From Microcella indica (GTDB taxonomy: Bacteria; Actinomycetota; Actinomycetes; Actinomycetales; Microbacteriaceae): DNA of 64,000 nucleotides. Positions 53,606 through 62,677 of the stretch are shown here, piece by piece. Position 1 is the first letter of the stretch; every line of letters begins with the position of its first letter. The translations under genes and the position numbers were made by a program. The DNA is taken from assembly GCF_013414345.1 (NCBI RefSeq), contig NZ_CP058670.1:186001-250000 (forward strand), read 5' to 3'. The notes under the pieces were generated by a model. That model worked only from the letters and a program-made list of their open reading frames with translations. It had not been told where the DNA came from and ran no database searches.

Positions 53606-54396
53606 TCACACCGTGGCGAGGAGCTCCGTGTGGGTCATCGTGAAGCAGCCGCGCTCGTCGGCCGCCCACGCACGCCAGGCGTCGCTGATGGCCTGCAGCT
53701 CGTCGACGGTCGCGTGACCGCCCTCGACGGCGTCGGTCGCGAAGCGGGAGTGGAGTGCGCGCTCCGCCCAGGCGCCGCCCCACCACTCGCGCTCCTGCGC
53801 GGTCGTGAACGCCCAGGCGGACGCCGTGAACTGCGGCATCGTGAGGTCGGCGTCGAGCGCCCAGCTCGTGAGATGACGCCCGGCGTCGGGCTCGCCGCCG
53901 TTCGCGCGGTGCACTCGACGGACGACGTCGAGCCAGAGCTCGAGCTCCGGCAGGAGGGGGAACCATGTCGTCGCCGAGTAGTCCACTTCCCGCGCGGCCA
54001 CCAGGCCGCCACCGCGCGCCACGCGCGCCATCTCCCGCAGCATCGCCACAAGGTCCTGCACATGCTGCACGGTCTGATGCGTGTGCACGATGTCGAAGGT
54101 CTGGTCGTCGAACGGCAGCGCGAGGCGTCGCCGAGGACGAACTCGGCGCTCGTCTCGAGCTCCGCCGCCGCGGCCAGCGCGTTGGGGGCGGCGTCCAGGC
54201 CGACGACCCGAGCCGGCGCGAGGCGCTCGGCGAACTTGGCGGTGATCGTTCCCGGGCCGCAGCCGACGTCGAGGAGGGAGCGGTCGGCCGTCAGGTGGGG
54301 CTCGAGGTAGTGGGCGGAGTTCGCGATCGTGCGCCATCGGTGCGCGGCCAGGACGCTCTCATGGTGGCCGTGAGTGTACTTCTCGGACTCGGCCAT
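53606..54396 (-). pseudogene. class I SAM-dependent methyltransferase, frameshifted
   Basis: Two frames together encode one UbiE-like methyltransferase of about 263 residues. The first (ATG at 54396) gives [20 protein letters not shown], the SAM motif LLDVGCGPGTITAKF and VVGLDAAPNALAAAAELE up to GDASR. The second resumes with LPFDDQTFDIVHTHQTVQHV and runs to the stop at 53606. The switch is at 54116-54121, where one base is missing compared with the expected reading, and no slippery sequence is visible. It could be a recent pseudogene or a sequencing error. The start overlaps the coaA stop (ATGA). Confidence 0.85.
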
Positions 54397-55349
54397 CAGA
54401 TCTTTCTCAGCAGAACGGTCGAGACGGTGTGGTCGTGCTCCTTGCGCAGCACGAGCGACGCTCGCGCCCGCGTCGGCAGGATGTTCTCCACGAGGTTCGG
54501 CTCGTTGATCTCGCGCCAGATCTCGCGCGCCTTGGCGATGGCCTGCTCGTGCGAGAGCGCCGCGTAGCGGTGGAAGTAGCTGCGCGGGTCGACGAACGCG
54601 CCGCTCTGCAGGGCGAGAAAGCGGTCTTCGTACCACTGGGCGATGTCGCTCGTGCGGGCGTCCACGTAGACGGTGAAGTCGAACAGGTCGCTCACCGCGA
54701 GGCTTGCACCCGGCCCCGGGGGCTGCAGCACGTTGAGCCCTTCGACGATGAGGATGTCGGGCCGCCTCACGATGATCTCGGCATCGGGGACGCGGTCGTA
54801 CGTGAGGTGCGAGTAGACGGGTGCGCGCACCTCCTCGACGCCTGACTTGATGCGCGAGACGAATCGGAGGAGGGCGCGGCGATCGTAGGACTCGGGGAAC
54901 CCCTTGCGATGCAGGATGCCCCGACGAGCGAGTTCGGCCGTGGGGAGGAGGAAACCGTCCGTCGTGACGCGCTCGACGCGCGGGGTGTCCTTCCACCGTG
55001 AGAGCAGCTCGCGCAGCAGTCGGGCGATCGTCGACTTGCCGACCGCGACAGAGCCGGCGACCCCGATGACGAAGGGCGTGCTGCGCCCGCTCTCGCCGAG
55101 GAAGCTGCGGGTCGCAGAGTGCAGATCGCGGGCTCCCGCCGCGTACAGATTGAGCAGACGGCTCAACGGCACGTACACCTCGGCCACTTCGCGCAGATCG
55201 AGGGAGTCGCCGAGTCCTCTCAGCTGCACGAGCTCCTGCTCGGTGAGCGGCTGCGGCGTGGCCGGGGCGAGCGCCGCCCACCGTCGGCGATCGATCTCGA
55301 CGAAGGGACTGGTCTCGCGCGCTGCGCTCGCCTCGGGCATCGGCTCCAC
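54396..55349 (-). CDS. coaA: pantothenate kinase, type I
   Basis: A 317-residue enzyme phosphorylating pantothenate, the first step of coenzyme A synthesis. The P-loop [12 protein letters not shown] lies at 96-107. [22 protein letters not shown] and [17 protein letters not shown] are typical of the bacterial CoaA family. It is divergent from glmS. The stop overlaps the start of the broken methyltransferase gene behind it. Confidence 0.97.
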   Translation of the reverse strand: MEPMPEASAARETSPFVEIDRRRWAALAPATPQPLTEQELVQLRGLGDSLDLREVAEVYVPLSRLLNLYAAGARDLHSATRSFLGESGRSTPFVIGVAGSVAVGKSTIARLLRELLSRWKDTPRVERVTTDGFLLPTAELARRGILHRKGFPESYDRRALLRFVSRIKSGVEEVRAPVYSHLTYDRVPDAEIIVRRPDILIVEGLNVLQPPGPGASLAVSDLFDFTVYVDARTSDIAQWYEDRFLALQSGAFVDPRSYFHRYAALSHEQAIAKAREIWREINEPNLVENILPTRARASLVLRKEHDHTVSTVLLRKI

Positions 55350-55371
55350 GTTACTCCCGTCCGCGGAGCCC

Positions 55372-55377
55372 TAGAAT
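55372..55377 (+). promoter_or_regulatory. possible -10 of a leaderless glmS promoter
   Basis: TAGAAT ends eight bases before the glmS ATG, and no Shine-Dalgarno sequence precedes that ATG. Transcription would then start at or next to the start codon. The -35 position has no good match (TTACTC at 55351 gives a 15-bp spacer). Confidence 0.4.
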
Positions 55378-55385
55378 CGTCAGTC

Positions 55386-57236
55386 ATGTGCGGAATCGTG
55401 GGATACGTCGGCCCTCGGGGCAGCGTCGAGGTGCTGCTCGGCGGCCTGAAGCGCCTGGAGTACCGGGGGTACGACTCGGCGGGAGTCGCGGTCATCGACG
55501 ACCATGGTGCGCTGGGCACCCGCAAGCACGCCGGCAAGCTGCGCGTGCTCACCGACGACCTCGCGTCGACGGCTCTGGCCGATGGCGGCACCGGCATCGG
55601 CCACACCCGCTGGGCGACCCACGGCGGGCCGACTGACGAGAACGCCCACCCGCACCTCGGCGACGGCGGCCAGCTCGCGCTCATCCACAACGGCATCATC
55701 GAGAACTTCGCACCCCTCAAAGAGGAGCTCGTCGCTCGAGGCCACGAGTTCCACAGCGAGACCGACTCCGAGGTGGCCGCCATCCTCGTGGGCGAGGCCT
55801 ACCGCGAGACGGGCGATCTGACCGCGGCCATGCTGCACGTCGTCCAGAGGCTCGAGGGCGCGTTCACCCTTCTCGCCGTGCACGCGGGCCAGCCGGGCGT
55901 CGTCGTGGGCGCCCGCCGCAACTCTCCGCTCGTGATCGGCCTCGGCGATGGTGAGAACTTCCTCGGCTCCGACGTCGCGGCGTTCGTCGAGCACACGCAC
56001 CGCGCCATGGAGATCGGGCAGGACCAGCTCGTCACGATCCGCCCCGACAGCGTCGAGGTCGTCGGCTTCGACGGCGTCGCGGTGACGCCCAAGACCTTCG
56101 AGGTCGACTGGGACGCTACGGCGGCCGAGAAGGGCGGCTGGTCGAGCTTCATGGCGAAGGAGATCAGCGAGGAGCCGGAGGCGATCGCGAAGACGATTCT
56201 CGGCCGGGTGAGCGACGGTCTCGTCCACGTTCCCGAGCTGGATGCTCTGGGCGACGATGTTCTGCGCGGCATCGATCGCGTGCTCATCATGGCGTGCGGC
56301 ACGGCCGCCTACGCGGGCCTCGTCGGCAAGTACGCGATCGAGCAGTGGGCGAGGGTGCCGGTCGACGTCGAGCTCGCGCACGAGTTCCGCTACCGCGACC
56401 CCGTGCTGTCGACCTCGACCCTCGTCATCTCGGTGAGCCAGTCTGGCGAGACGATGGACACGCTCATGGCCGTGAAGTTCGCCCGCGAGGCGGGAGCGCG
56501 CACGCTCTCCATCTGCAACACGCAGGGCGCGACGATTCCGCGCGAGTCGGATGCGGTCATCTACACGCACGCAGGGCCGGAGGTCGCGGTCGCCTCGACG
56601 AAGGCCTTCGTGGCGCAGATCACCGCGATGTACCTGTTCGGGCTGCAGCTCGCGCAGGCGCGCGCGACGCTCGACGATGAGACCGTGCGCGGTCTCGTGG
56701 CGGAGCTGCAGGAGGTGCCGGAGAAGCTCACGAAGGTTCTCGAGGTGGGAGATCGCATCCGGGAGCTCGCGCACTGGATGGCGGACACCCGCTCGGTGCT
56801 GTTCCTCGGTCGCCACGTCGGCTACCCGGTCGCGCTCGAGGGTGCGCTCAAGCTCAAGGAGCTCGCGTACATCCATGCGGAAGGCTTCGCGGCTGGTGAG
56901 CTCAAGCACGGGCCGATCGCCCTCATCGAACCAGGTCAGGTGGTGTTCGTGATCGTGCCGAGCCCTCGCGACGAGCGCTCGCTGCACGCGAAGATCGTCT
57001 CGAACATCCAGGAGATCAGGGCGCGGGGCGCGCGCGTCATCGCGATCGCGGAGGAGGGCGACGTCGCCGTCCTGCCGCACGCCGACGAGGTCATCCGCAT
57101 CCCCCTCGCCTCGCCGTTCTTCGAACCGCTTCTCGCCGTCGTGCCGCTGCACATCTTCGGCATGGAGCTCGCAGCGGCCAAGGGGCTCGATGTGGACCAG
57201 CCGCGCAATCTCGCCAAGTCGGTGACGGTCGAGTAG
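55386..57236 (+). CDS. glmS: glutamine-fructose-6-phosphate aminotransferase (isomerising)
   Basis: A 616-residue enzyme making glucosamine-6-phosphate. Cys2 (MCGIVGYVG) is the glutaminase nucleophile after Met removal, and HTRWATHGGPTDENAHPH completes that domain. Two SIS domains follow (CGTAAYAG and SQSGETMDT in the first, FLGRHVGYPVALEGALKLKE in the second), and the C-terminus is DQPRNLAKSVTVE. No glmS ribozyme-like leader is possible because the gap to coaA is only 36 bp. Confidence 0.98.
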   Translation: MCGIVGYVGPRGSVEVLLGGLKRLEYRGYDSAGVAVIDDHGALGTRKHAGKLRVLTDDLASTALADGGTGIGHTRWATHGGPTDENAHPHLGDGGQLALIHNGIIENFAPLKEELVARGHEFHSETDSEVAAILVGEAYRETGDLTAAMLHVVQRLEGAFTLLAVHAGQPGVVVGARRNSPLVIGLGDGENFLGSDVAAFVEHTHRAMEIGQDQLVTIRPDSVEVVGFDGVAVTPKTFEVDWDATAAEKGGWSSFMAKEISEEPEAIAKTILGRVSDGLVHVPELDALGDDVLRGIDRVLIMACGTAAYAGLVGKYAIEQWARVPVDVELAHEFRYRDPVLSTSTLVISVSQSGETMDTLMAVKFAREAGARTLSICNTQGATIPRESDAVIYTHAGPEVAVASTKAFVAQITAMYLFGLQLAQARATLDDETVRGLVAELQEVPEKLTKVLEVGDRIRELAHWMADTRSVLFLGRHVGYPVALEGALKLKELAYIHAEGFAAGELKHGPIALIEPGQVVFVIVPSPRDERSLHAKIVSNIQEIRARGARVIAIAEEGDVAVLPHADEVIRIPLASPFFEPLLAVVPLHIFGMELAAAKGLDVDQPRNLAKSVTVE

Positions 57237-57256
57237 CCGATGCCGCGGATGCGCTC

Positions 57257-57700
57257 GTGATCGTCGGGATCGGCGTCGACGTCGTCGACCTGGCTCGCTT
57301 CGAGCGCGCCGTCGGACGAACGCCCGGCCTGGTCGATCGTCTCTTCGCCCCCGCTGAGCGCGGCCTGCCGCTGCGCTCGCTCGCGGGGCGGTTCGCGGCG
57401 AAGGAGGCGCTCCTCAAGGCACTCGGGGCGACGGACGGCGTGCGATGGCACGACATGCAGGTGGTCTCCGATGCGGAGGGGAACCCCGACCTGCGGGTGA
57501 GCGGGCGCGCCGCTCAGATCGCGGCGAGCCGCGGCATCGCGCACCTGCACGTGTCGATGTCGCACGATGCGGGCGTGGCCACGGCGTTCGTCATCGCCGA
57601 GTCGGACAATTCCGACCCTGCCGATTCCGACCCTGCCGATTCCGACCCTGCCGATTCCGACCCTGCCGATTCCGACCCCGCCGCGGGGGAGGCCGCATGA
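57257..57700 (+). CDS. acpS: holo-[acyl-carrier-protein] synthase with repeat tail
   Basis: A 147-residue enzyme that transfers phosphopantetheine from CoA to acyl carrier protein. IVGIGVDVVDLARFERAV with the metal-binding Asp8 and RFAAKEALLKALG are the family motifs, and HLHVSMSHDAGVATAFVIAE ends the fold near residue 117. The last 30 residues are a repeat of Ser-Asp-Pro-Ala-Asp encoded by 15-bp units. GTG start. ATGA overlap with alr. Confidence 0.95.
   Translation: MIVGIGVDVVDLARFERAVGRTPGLVDRLFAPAERGLPLRSLAGRFAAKEALLKALGATDGVRWHDMQVVSDAEGNPDLRVSGRAAQIAASRGIAHLHVSMSHDAGVATAFVIAESDNSDPADSDPADSDPADSDPADSDPAAGEAA
57611..57683 (+). repeat. 15-bp tandem repeat in the 3' end of acpS
   Basis: Four perfect copies of TCCGACCCTGCCGAT (57611-57670) are followed by a partial fifth with one change (57671-57683). 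The unit length keeps the frame, so copy-number change would only alter the number of SDPAD blocks. The array ends 14 bp before the alr start codon. Confidence 0.97.
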
Positions 57701-58797
57701 CCCGCCCCTTCCGCGAGGCCCGCATCGACGTGGGTGCGATCGCGCACAACACCGAGCGGATGCGGCGCGCGGCGCCGACACCCCACTTCATGGCCGTCGT
57801 CAAGGCCGACGGCTACGGCCACGGTGCTGCGAGGGCCGCACGCGCGGCGCTCGAGGCTGGCGCCGACCATCTGGGAGTGGCCGACATCGACGAGGCGCTC
57901 GAGTTGCGCGCAGCGGGCATCGACGCGCCCGTGCTCGCGTGGCTGCACGACCCGTTCGCCGACCTGGACGCGGCAGCCGAGGCGGGCATCGAGTTCGGGG
58001 TGAGCTCGCTCGCGGAGGTAGAGCGTGCTGCCGCGGTCGGCCACCGCGCGGTCGTGCACGTGAAGGTCGACACCGGGCTCAGCCGCAACGGGGCCCCTGC
58101 TGCGCAGTGGGGCGCGATCGTCGACGGGGTCGCGCGCGCGCAGGCGGCGGGCTCGCTGCGTCTGGGCGGCGTGTTCACGCACCTGTCGAACACGACGGCC
58201 GAGGAGGACCGCGCGCAGCTCGTCGCCTTCGAGGAGTTCCTGGACGCCGTGCGTGCCGCGGGGCTCGAACCCGGGCTGCGCCACGTCGCGGCGTCGGCCG
58301 CCGCACTCGACCATCCTGCGGCGCGCTACGACATGGTGCGCGTCGGTATCGCTCTCTACGGCATCGCCCCTGAGGTCCACTTGCGCGGCGCCGTGCCGCT
58401 GCGGCCGGCGATGGAGCTCAGCGCGCGCGTCGTGAACGTCAAGCGGGTTCCCGCGGGCTCGGGGGTCTCCTACGGCTACCGCCATCGCACCGACCGGGCG
58501 ACGACCCTCGCGCTCGTCCCGCTCGGCTACGCGGACGGCGTGCCGCGCCATGCAGTGGACGGCCCCGTCGTGATCGCGGGGCGGCGCCATCGCGTCGTCG
58601 GTCGTGTGGCGATGGACCAGTGCGTCGTCGAGGTCGGCGACGCGGACGTGGCGGTGGGTGACCGCGCGGTGCTGTTCGGTGACCCCGCGACGGGCGCCCC
58701 ATCCCCCGAGGAGTGGGCCGATGCCGCTGGCACGATCGGCTACGAGCTCGTCACCCGGCTCGGGCGCCGGGTGACCCGCACCCAGGTGCGCTCGTGA
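57697..58797 (+). CDS. alr: alanine racemase
   Basis: A 366-residue PLP enzyme supplying D-alanine for peptidoglycan. The PLP lysine is Lys36 in AVVKADGYGHG. VKVDTGLSRNG, HLSNTTAEE, DMVRVGIALYG and GSGVSYGYRHR, carrying the catalytic Tyr, are all present. It is translationally coupled to acpS and tsaE. Confidence 0.98.
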   Translation: MTRPFREARIDVGAIAHNTERMRRAAPTPHFMAVVKADGYGHGAARAARAALEAGADHLGVADIDEALELRAAGIDAPVLAWLHDPFADLDAAAEAGIEFGVSSLAEVERAAAVGHRAVVHVKVDTGLSRNGAPAAQWGAIVDGVARAQAAGSLRLGGVFTHLSNTTAEEDRAQLVAFEEFLDAVRAAGLEPGLRHVAASAAALDHPAARYDMVRVGIALYGIAPEVHLRGAVPLRPAMELSARVVNVKRVPAGSGVSYGYRHRTDRATTLALVPLGYADGVPRHAVDGPVVIAGRRHRVVGRVAMDQCVVEVGDADVAVGDRAVLFGDPATGAPSPEEWADAAGTIGYELVTRLGRRVTRTQVRS

Positions 58798-59318
58798 GCG
58801 GCGCCGCGCACCTCACGATCGCCGACCCGGAGGCGATGGAGCAGCTCGGCGCGCGCATCGCCGCGCAGCTGCGGGCGGGGGATGCCGTGCTGCTCACGGG
58901 CGAGCTCGGGGCGGGCAAGACGACTCTCACGCGCGGCCTCGGGGCCGCGCTCGGCGTGCGGGGCACGGTCACGAGCCCCACGTTCGTGCTCGCCCGCACG
59001 CATCCGCGCGTGGACGGCCCGCCGCTCGTCCACGTCGATGCGTACCGGCTGGCGGACGCGCGCGAGCTCGACGACCTCGACCTCGACTTCGCGGAGAGCA
59101 TCACCGTCGTCGAGTGGGGGGCGGGCCTGCTCGAGCACGTCATCGACGAGTGGCTCGCGGTGACGATCGCGCGACCGCACGGCGCCGGCGATGCTCACGG
59201 CGACTCCTCGGCGACTGACGACCCCTCCCTCGAGCCTGTCGAACCGCGCAGCGTGACGGTCGAGGGCGTCGGGGCTCGCTGGGCCGACCTAGGCTGGCTG
59301 CATGCTCCTGGCGATTGA
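58794..59318 (+). CDS. tsaE: tRNA t6A biosynthesis ATPase TsaE
   Basis: A 174-residue P-loop ATPase of the t6A37 tRNA modification complex. Walker A GELGAGKTTLTRGLG is near residue 36. TSPTFVLARTH and VHVDAYRLADARELDDLDLD are diagnostic, and VVEWGAGLLEHV follows. A 35-residue linker (DAHGDSSATDDP) is inserted near the C-terminus. GTG start inside the alr stop. It overlaps tsaB by 17 bp. Confidence 0.96.
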   Translation: MSGAAHLTIADPEAMEQLGARIAAQLRAGDAVLLTGELGAGKTTLTRGLGAALGVRGTVTSPTFVLARTHPRVDGPPLVHVDAYRLADARELDDLDLDFAESITVVEWGAGLLEHVIDEWLAVTIARPHGAGDAHGDSSATDDPSLEPVEPRSVTVEGVGARWADLGWLHAPGD

Positions 59319-59919
59319 TACCTCGGCGGGAACCTCGGTCGCCCTGCTCGCCGAGGACGGTGCGGTCGTCGCCGAACGCTCGACTGCCGACACCCGCCGC
59401 CACGCGGAGGTCATCGGGCCGTTCCTCGCCGAGGTGCTCGCTGCGGCTCCCGACGTGCGCGGCTCCCTCACCGCGGTGGCGGCGGGCATCGGCCCTGGTC
59501 CGTTCACCGGCCTGCGGGTGGGTCTCGCGGCGGCGCGCGTCCTCGCGCTCGCCCTCGACATCCCGGTGCTCGGGGTGCCGAGTCACGAGGCCGTGGCGCT
59601 GCGTCTGCTCGTCGCGGGCGAGGTCGCCGGTCGCTTCGCGATCGTCACGGATGCTCGTCGCCGCGAAGTGGCGGTGACCGTCTACACCGCCGCGCTCCCG
59701 GTCCCGGCGGAGGTCGAACCGGCTCACCTCGTGGAGCGCGTCGCCTACGTGCCCGAGCCAGGGCTCACGGTGCACGAGGTGGCGGAGATCCCCGCGGTCT
59801 GGCTCGCACGAGCGGCCCAGGCGCGCAGAGCGGTCGGAGCGTCGTTCCCCGAGCCGGCACCCTTGTACCTGCGAGCACCGGATGTGACGCTCGCCGCTCC
59901 CAAGCGGGTGTCGGCATGA
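59302..59919 (+). CDS. tsaB: tRNA t6A biosynthesis protein TsaB
   Basis: A 205-residue ASKHA-fold scaffold protein that pairs with Tsa[16 protein letters not shown] and [24 protein letters not shown] are the family motifs. It is co-translated with tsaE upstream and rimI downstream. Confidence 0.95.
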   Translation: MLLAIDTSAGTSVALLAEDGAVVAERSTADTRRHAEVIGPFLAEVLAAAPDVRGSLTAVAAGIGPGPFTGLRVGLAAARVLALALDIPVLGVPSHEAVALRLLVAGEVAGRFAIVTDARRREVAVTVYTAALPVPAEVEPAHLVERVAYVPEPGLTVHEVAEIPAVWLARAAQARRAVGASFPEPAPLYLRAPDVTLAAPKRVSA

Positions 59920-60398
59920 CCGCGTCTCGTGCCGAGGGTGGGCCGGGCATCCGGCTGCGGGAGGCGGCGCTCGCCGACCTCGACGCGATCATGCACCTCG
60001 AGCGCGCGACCTTTCCCGCCGATGCGTGGAGCAGGGATGTCATGGCCGCCGAGCTCGCCTCACCGCACACCGTGTACCTCGTGGCCGAGTCGGGGGACGA
60101 GGTCGTCGCCTACGCGGGACTGAGTGCGGTGCCCCGCGCCGAGCAGGCCGACCTGCAGACGATCGCGGTCGACCCCACGCACCGGCGGCTCGGGGTCGGT
60201 ACCGTGCTCGTGCAGCACCTGCTCACGCTCGCCCGGGATCGCGGTGCGCGGGAGATGCTGCTCGAGGTGCGCGCCGACAACCCCGGGGCGGAGGCCCTCT
60301 ACGAGCGCCACGGCTTCACCCGCATCGCCGTGCGGCCGCGCTACTACCAGCCGGACGCCGTGGACGCGATCGTCATGCGCGCGGAGCTGGCATCGTGA
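59916..60398 (+). CDS. rimI: ribosomal-protein-alanine N-acetyltransferase RimI
   Basis: A 160-residue GNAT enzyme that acetylates protein N-termini (S18 in E. coli). [24 protein letters not shown] holds the acetyl-CoA loop, and [28 protein letters not shown] is the C-terminal RimI signature. In Actinobacteria it usually sits between tsaB and tsaD, as here. Confidence 0.95.
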   Translation: MTASRAEGGPGIRLREAALADLDAIMHLERATFPADAWSRDVMAAELASPHTVYLVAESGDEVVAYAGLSAVPRAEQADLQTIAVDPTHRRLGVGTVLVQHLLTLARDRGAREMLLEVRADNPGAEALYERHGFTRIAVRPRYYQPDAVDAIVMRAELAS

Positions 60399-61438
60399 GC
60401 CTCGTGCTCGGCATCGAGACGAGCTGCGACGAGACCGGCATCGGCATCGTGCGCGGCTCGACTCTGCTCGCCAACGTCATCTCCTCCTCGATGGAGGAGC
60501 ACGCCCGCTACGGCGGCGTCGTGCCCGAGGTCGCCGCGCGTGCGCACCTCGAGGCCATCGAGCCCGCCATTCGGGCGGCCCTCGCCGAAGCCGATGTGAG
60601 ACTCGCCGACCTCGACGCGATCGCCGTCACAAGCGGACCGGGGCTCGCTGGCGCTCTCATGGTCGGCGTGGGCGCCGCGAAAGCACTCGCTCTCGCGCTC
60701 GACCGCCCGCTCTACGCCGTCAACCACCTCGTCGGGCACGTCGGTGCCGATGTGCTGCGTGACGACGGCACAGAGCTCGAACTGCCGACCGTGGCGCTGC
60801 TCGTCTCGGGCGGCCACACGAGTCTTCTGCTCGTGCGCGATCTCACGAGCGACGTCGAGCTGCTGGGGGAGACGATCGACGATGCGGCGGGGGAGGCCTT
60901 CGACAAGGTGGCCCGCCTCCTCGGCCTGCCATACCCGGGCGGCCCGCACATCGATCGCGTCGCCGCGGACGGCGACCCGGCGGCGATCCGCTTTCCGCGC
61001 GGGCTCACCCTGCCGAAGGACCTCGAGAGGCACCGATACGACTTCTCGTTCTCGGGGCTCAAGACCGCGGTCGCGCGGCACGTCGAGCGCGTGCGCGATG
61101 CGGGAGAGGAGGTGCCCGTGGCGGATGTCGCGGCGAGCTTCCGCGAAGCAGTGGCCGACGTGCTCACGGCGAAGGCGGTCGCGGCCTGTCATGATCTCGG
61201 TGTGCCGCGCCTCCTGCTCGGCGGGGGAGTCGTGGCCAACGCGCGCGTGCGGGCGCTCGCCGAGGAGCGCGCCGCGGCGGCGGGCGTGAGCCTGCGCATC
61301 CCGCCCCTCGCCCTGTGCACCGACAACGGGGCCATGATCGCCGCGCTGGGCGCCCAGCTCATCGCCGCGGGGCACCCGCCCTCGACGCTCGACGTGAGCG
61401 CCGACTCGACGCTGCCGGTCACGCGCATTCAGGCCTAG
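60395..61438 (+). CDS. tsaD: tRNA N6-adenosine threonylcarbamoyltransferase TsaD
   Basis: A 347-residue catalytic subunit that transfers threonylcarbamoyl to A37 of ANN-decoding tRNAs. [47 protein letters not shown] with metal-binding histidines, and [14 protein letters not shown] are all intact. GTG start overlapping the rimI stop. It is the last gene of the tsa cluster. Confidence 0.98.
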   Translation: MSLVLGIETSCDETGIGIVRGSTLLANVISSSMEEHARYGGVVPEVAARAHLEAIEPAIRAALAEADVRLADLDAIAVTSGPGLAGALMVGVGAAKALALALDRPLYAVNHLVGHVGADVLRDDGTELELPTVALLVSGGHTSLLLVRDLTSDVELLGETIDDAAGEAFDKVARLLGLPYPGGPHIDRVAADGDPAAIRFPRGLTLPKDLERHRYDFSFSGLKTAVARHVERVRDAGEEVPVADVAASFREAVADVLTAKAVAACHDLGVPRLLLGGGVVANARVRALAEERAAAAGVSLRIPPLALCTDNGAMIAALGAQLIAAGHPPSTLDVSADSTLPVTRIQA

Positions 61439-61476
61439 GGATGCTCGCCGGCGGCTTCGCCGCGCCCGCGCGAGCG

Positions 61477-61505
61477 TTGACACCCCCTCGGGACACTGGA
61501 AACAT
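61477..61505 (+). promoter_or_regulatory. possible promoter of the first DUF4190 gene
   Basis: TTGACA at 61477-61482 is a perfect -35. With a 17-bp spacer the -10 would be AAACAT (61500-61505), a partial match. It lies in the 111-bp gap behind tsaD. Confidence 0.42.
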
Positions 61506-61549
61506 GGGATCGCCCACCCCGGTACCGCCACGACACCATTAGGAGCACC

Positions 61550-61858
61550 ATGACTGACGCACCTCCTCCCGCCCCCGAGCCCTCGTCGACGCCGTACTCG
61601 TCGGCTCCCGAGCAGAAGACCAACACGCTCGCGATCGTCGCGCTCATCCTGGGAATCCTCATTCCCATCGCCGGCATCGTCGTCGGCCACATCTCGCTCA
61701 GCCAGATCAAGAAGACCGGGGAGAACGGCCGCGGCCTCGCCCTCACCGGCACCATCCTCGGTTACGTCTTCAGCGTGCTGTGGATCATCTTCTGGGTCGT
61801 CACGCTCATCCTGCCGTTCCTCATCTTCGGCAGCGCGGTCAGCTACAGCTCCTTCTAG
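61550..61858 (+). CDS. DUF4190 small membrane protein
   Basis: A 102-residue protein. A Pro/Ser-rich N-terminus (about 25 residues) is followed by the DUF4190 double-helix unit: LAIVALILGILIPIAGIVVGHISLSQIKKTGENGRGLALTG and a second hydrophobic pair. The GHxSLxQIKKTGENGRGLA turn is diagnostic. The function is unknown. These proteins are abundant in Actinobacteria. ATG behind AGGAG. Confidence 0.85.
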   Translation: MTDAPPPAPEPSSTPYSSAPEQKTNTLAIVALILGILIPIAGIVVGHISLSQIKKTGENGRGLALTGTILGYVFSVLWIIFWVVTLILPFLIFGSAVSYSSF

Positions 61859-61872
61859 AGCTGTCGACCTCA

Positions 61873-61899
61873 GGCCCGTCCGCGATGCGCGGGCGGGCC
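61873..61899 (+). terminator. terminator behind the first DUF4190 gene
   Basis: GGCCCGTCCGCG (61873-61884) pairs with CGCGGGCGGGCC (61888-61899) with one G-U, closed by ATG and followed by TTCG. Confidence 0.75.
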
Positions 61900-62017
61900 T
61901 TCGCCGTCTGCGTCGTCGTCGTCGGTGCCGTCAGTCCCGCGCCCGCAGGCCTCGCCCGTCGTGGACGACGATCGCTAGGCTGAGGGCATCCGTCATCCGC
62001 TCGAGCGAGGACACCGC

Positions 62018-62671
62018 ATGGCCAGCACCGACATCCCCAGCCCCGCCGCCAACGAGGGGGCTGCCGACGAGCCCCTCGCCGCGGCGAAGAAGCCAGCAGC
62101 GGCCAATAAGTCCGCAGCCAAGAAGCCGGCAGCGGCGAAGAAGCCCGCTGCTGCGAAGAAGCCGACTGCCGCGCCGCCGCCCCCGCCTCCCGCTCCGGTC
62201 GAGGCGGAACCCGCTGCTCCGCCAGCACCCGCGCCCGCCGCTCCGCCGGCGCCCGCCCCCGCAACTCCTGCGGCACGTCCAGACCCCTACGCCGCGCCTC
62301 CCGCGGCGCCGGGAGCCTCCCCCTATGCCGCCCAGCAGCCGTACGCCGCACAGCAGCCGTACGCGAGCCAGCAGCCCTACGCGGCCGCGCCGGCCGGCCC
62401 CGCGTCGACGCTCAGCATTCTTGCGCTCATCGGCGGCATCGTGGGCCTGCTGCTCTCGTTCGTCGGCTTCGGTCTCCTGCCGGCGCTCGCGGGCGTCATC
62501 CTCGGCCACCTGGGCCTCAAGCGCGAGCCGCACGCTCGCGGCATGGCCATCGCGGGCCTCGTGACCGGCTACATCGGGCTCGGCATCTCGATCCTGTGGG
62601 GCATCTTCTGGGTCGGCATCTTCCTGCTGCCCCTGCTCTTCATCCCGGCGGCGACGCTCGGCGGGTTCTAG
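62018..62671 (+). CDS. DUF4190 membrane protein with H1-like and Pro-rich N-terminus
   Basis: A 217-residue protein. Residues 20-52 are AAKKPAAAKKP-type basic repeats, 53-95 are Pro/Ala-rich, and 96-125 are PYAAQQ repeats. The C-terminal 85 residues are a DUF4190 domain with two hydrophobic hairpins and GVILGHLGLKREPHARGMAIAGL. The long cytoplasmic tail is unusual, and its basic repeats resemble the L15 tail in this window. A TAGGCT at 61976-61981 may be its -10. Function unknown. Confidence 0.8.
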   Translation: MASTDIPSPAANEGAADEPLAAAKKPAAANKSAAKKPAAAKKPAAAKKPTAAPPPPPPAPVEAEPAAPPAPAPAAPPAPAPATPAARPDPYAAPPAAPGASPYAAQQPYAAQQPYASQQPYAAAPAGPASTLSILALIGGIVGLLLSFVGFGLLPALAGVILGHLGLKREPHARGMAIAGLVTGYIGLGISILWGIFWVGIFLLPLLFIPAATLGGF

Positions 62672-62677
62672 GCACTG

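Noticed and set aside
53635-55281. 548-residue minus-strand frame joining the coaA region to the methyltransferase
   Set aside because: Its first part is out of frame with coaA. Only the segment from 54396 is real, as the N-terminal part of the frameshifted methyltransferase.
57611-57683. CRISPR-like array
   Set aside because: The 15-bp units are directly adjacent with no spacers, and they lie in frame inside acpS. No cas genes are present.
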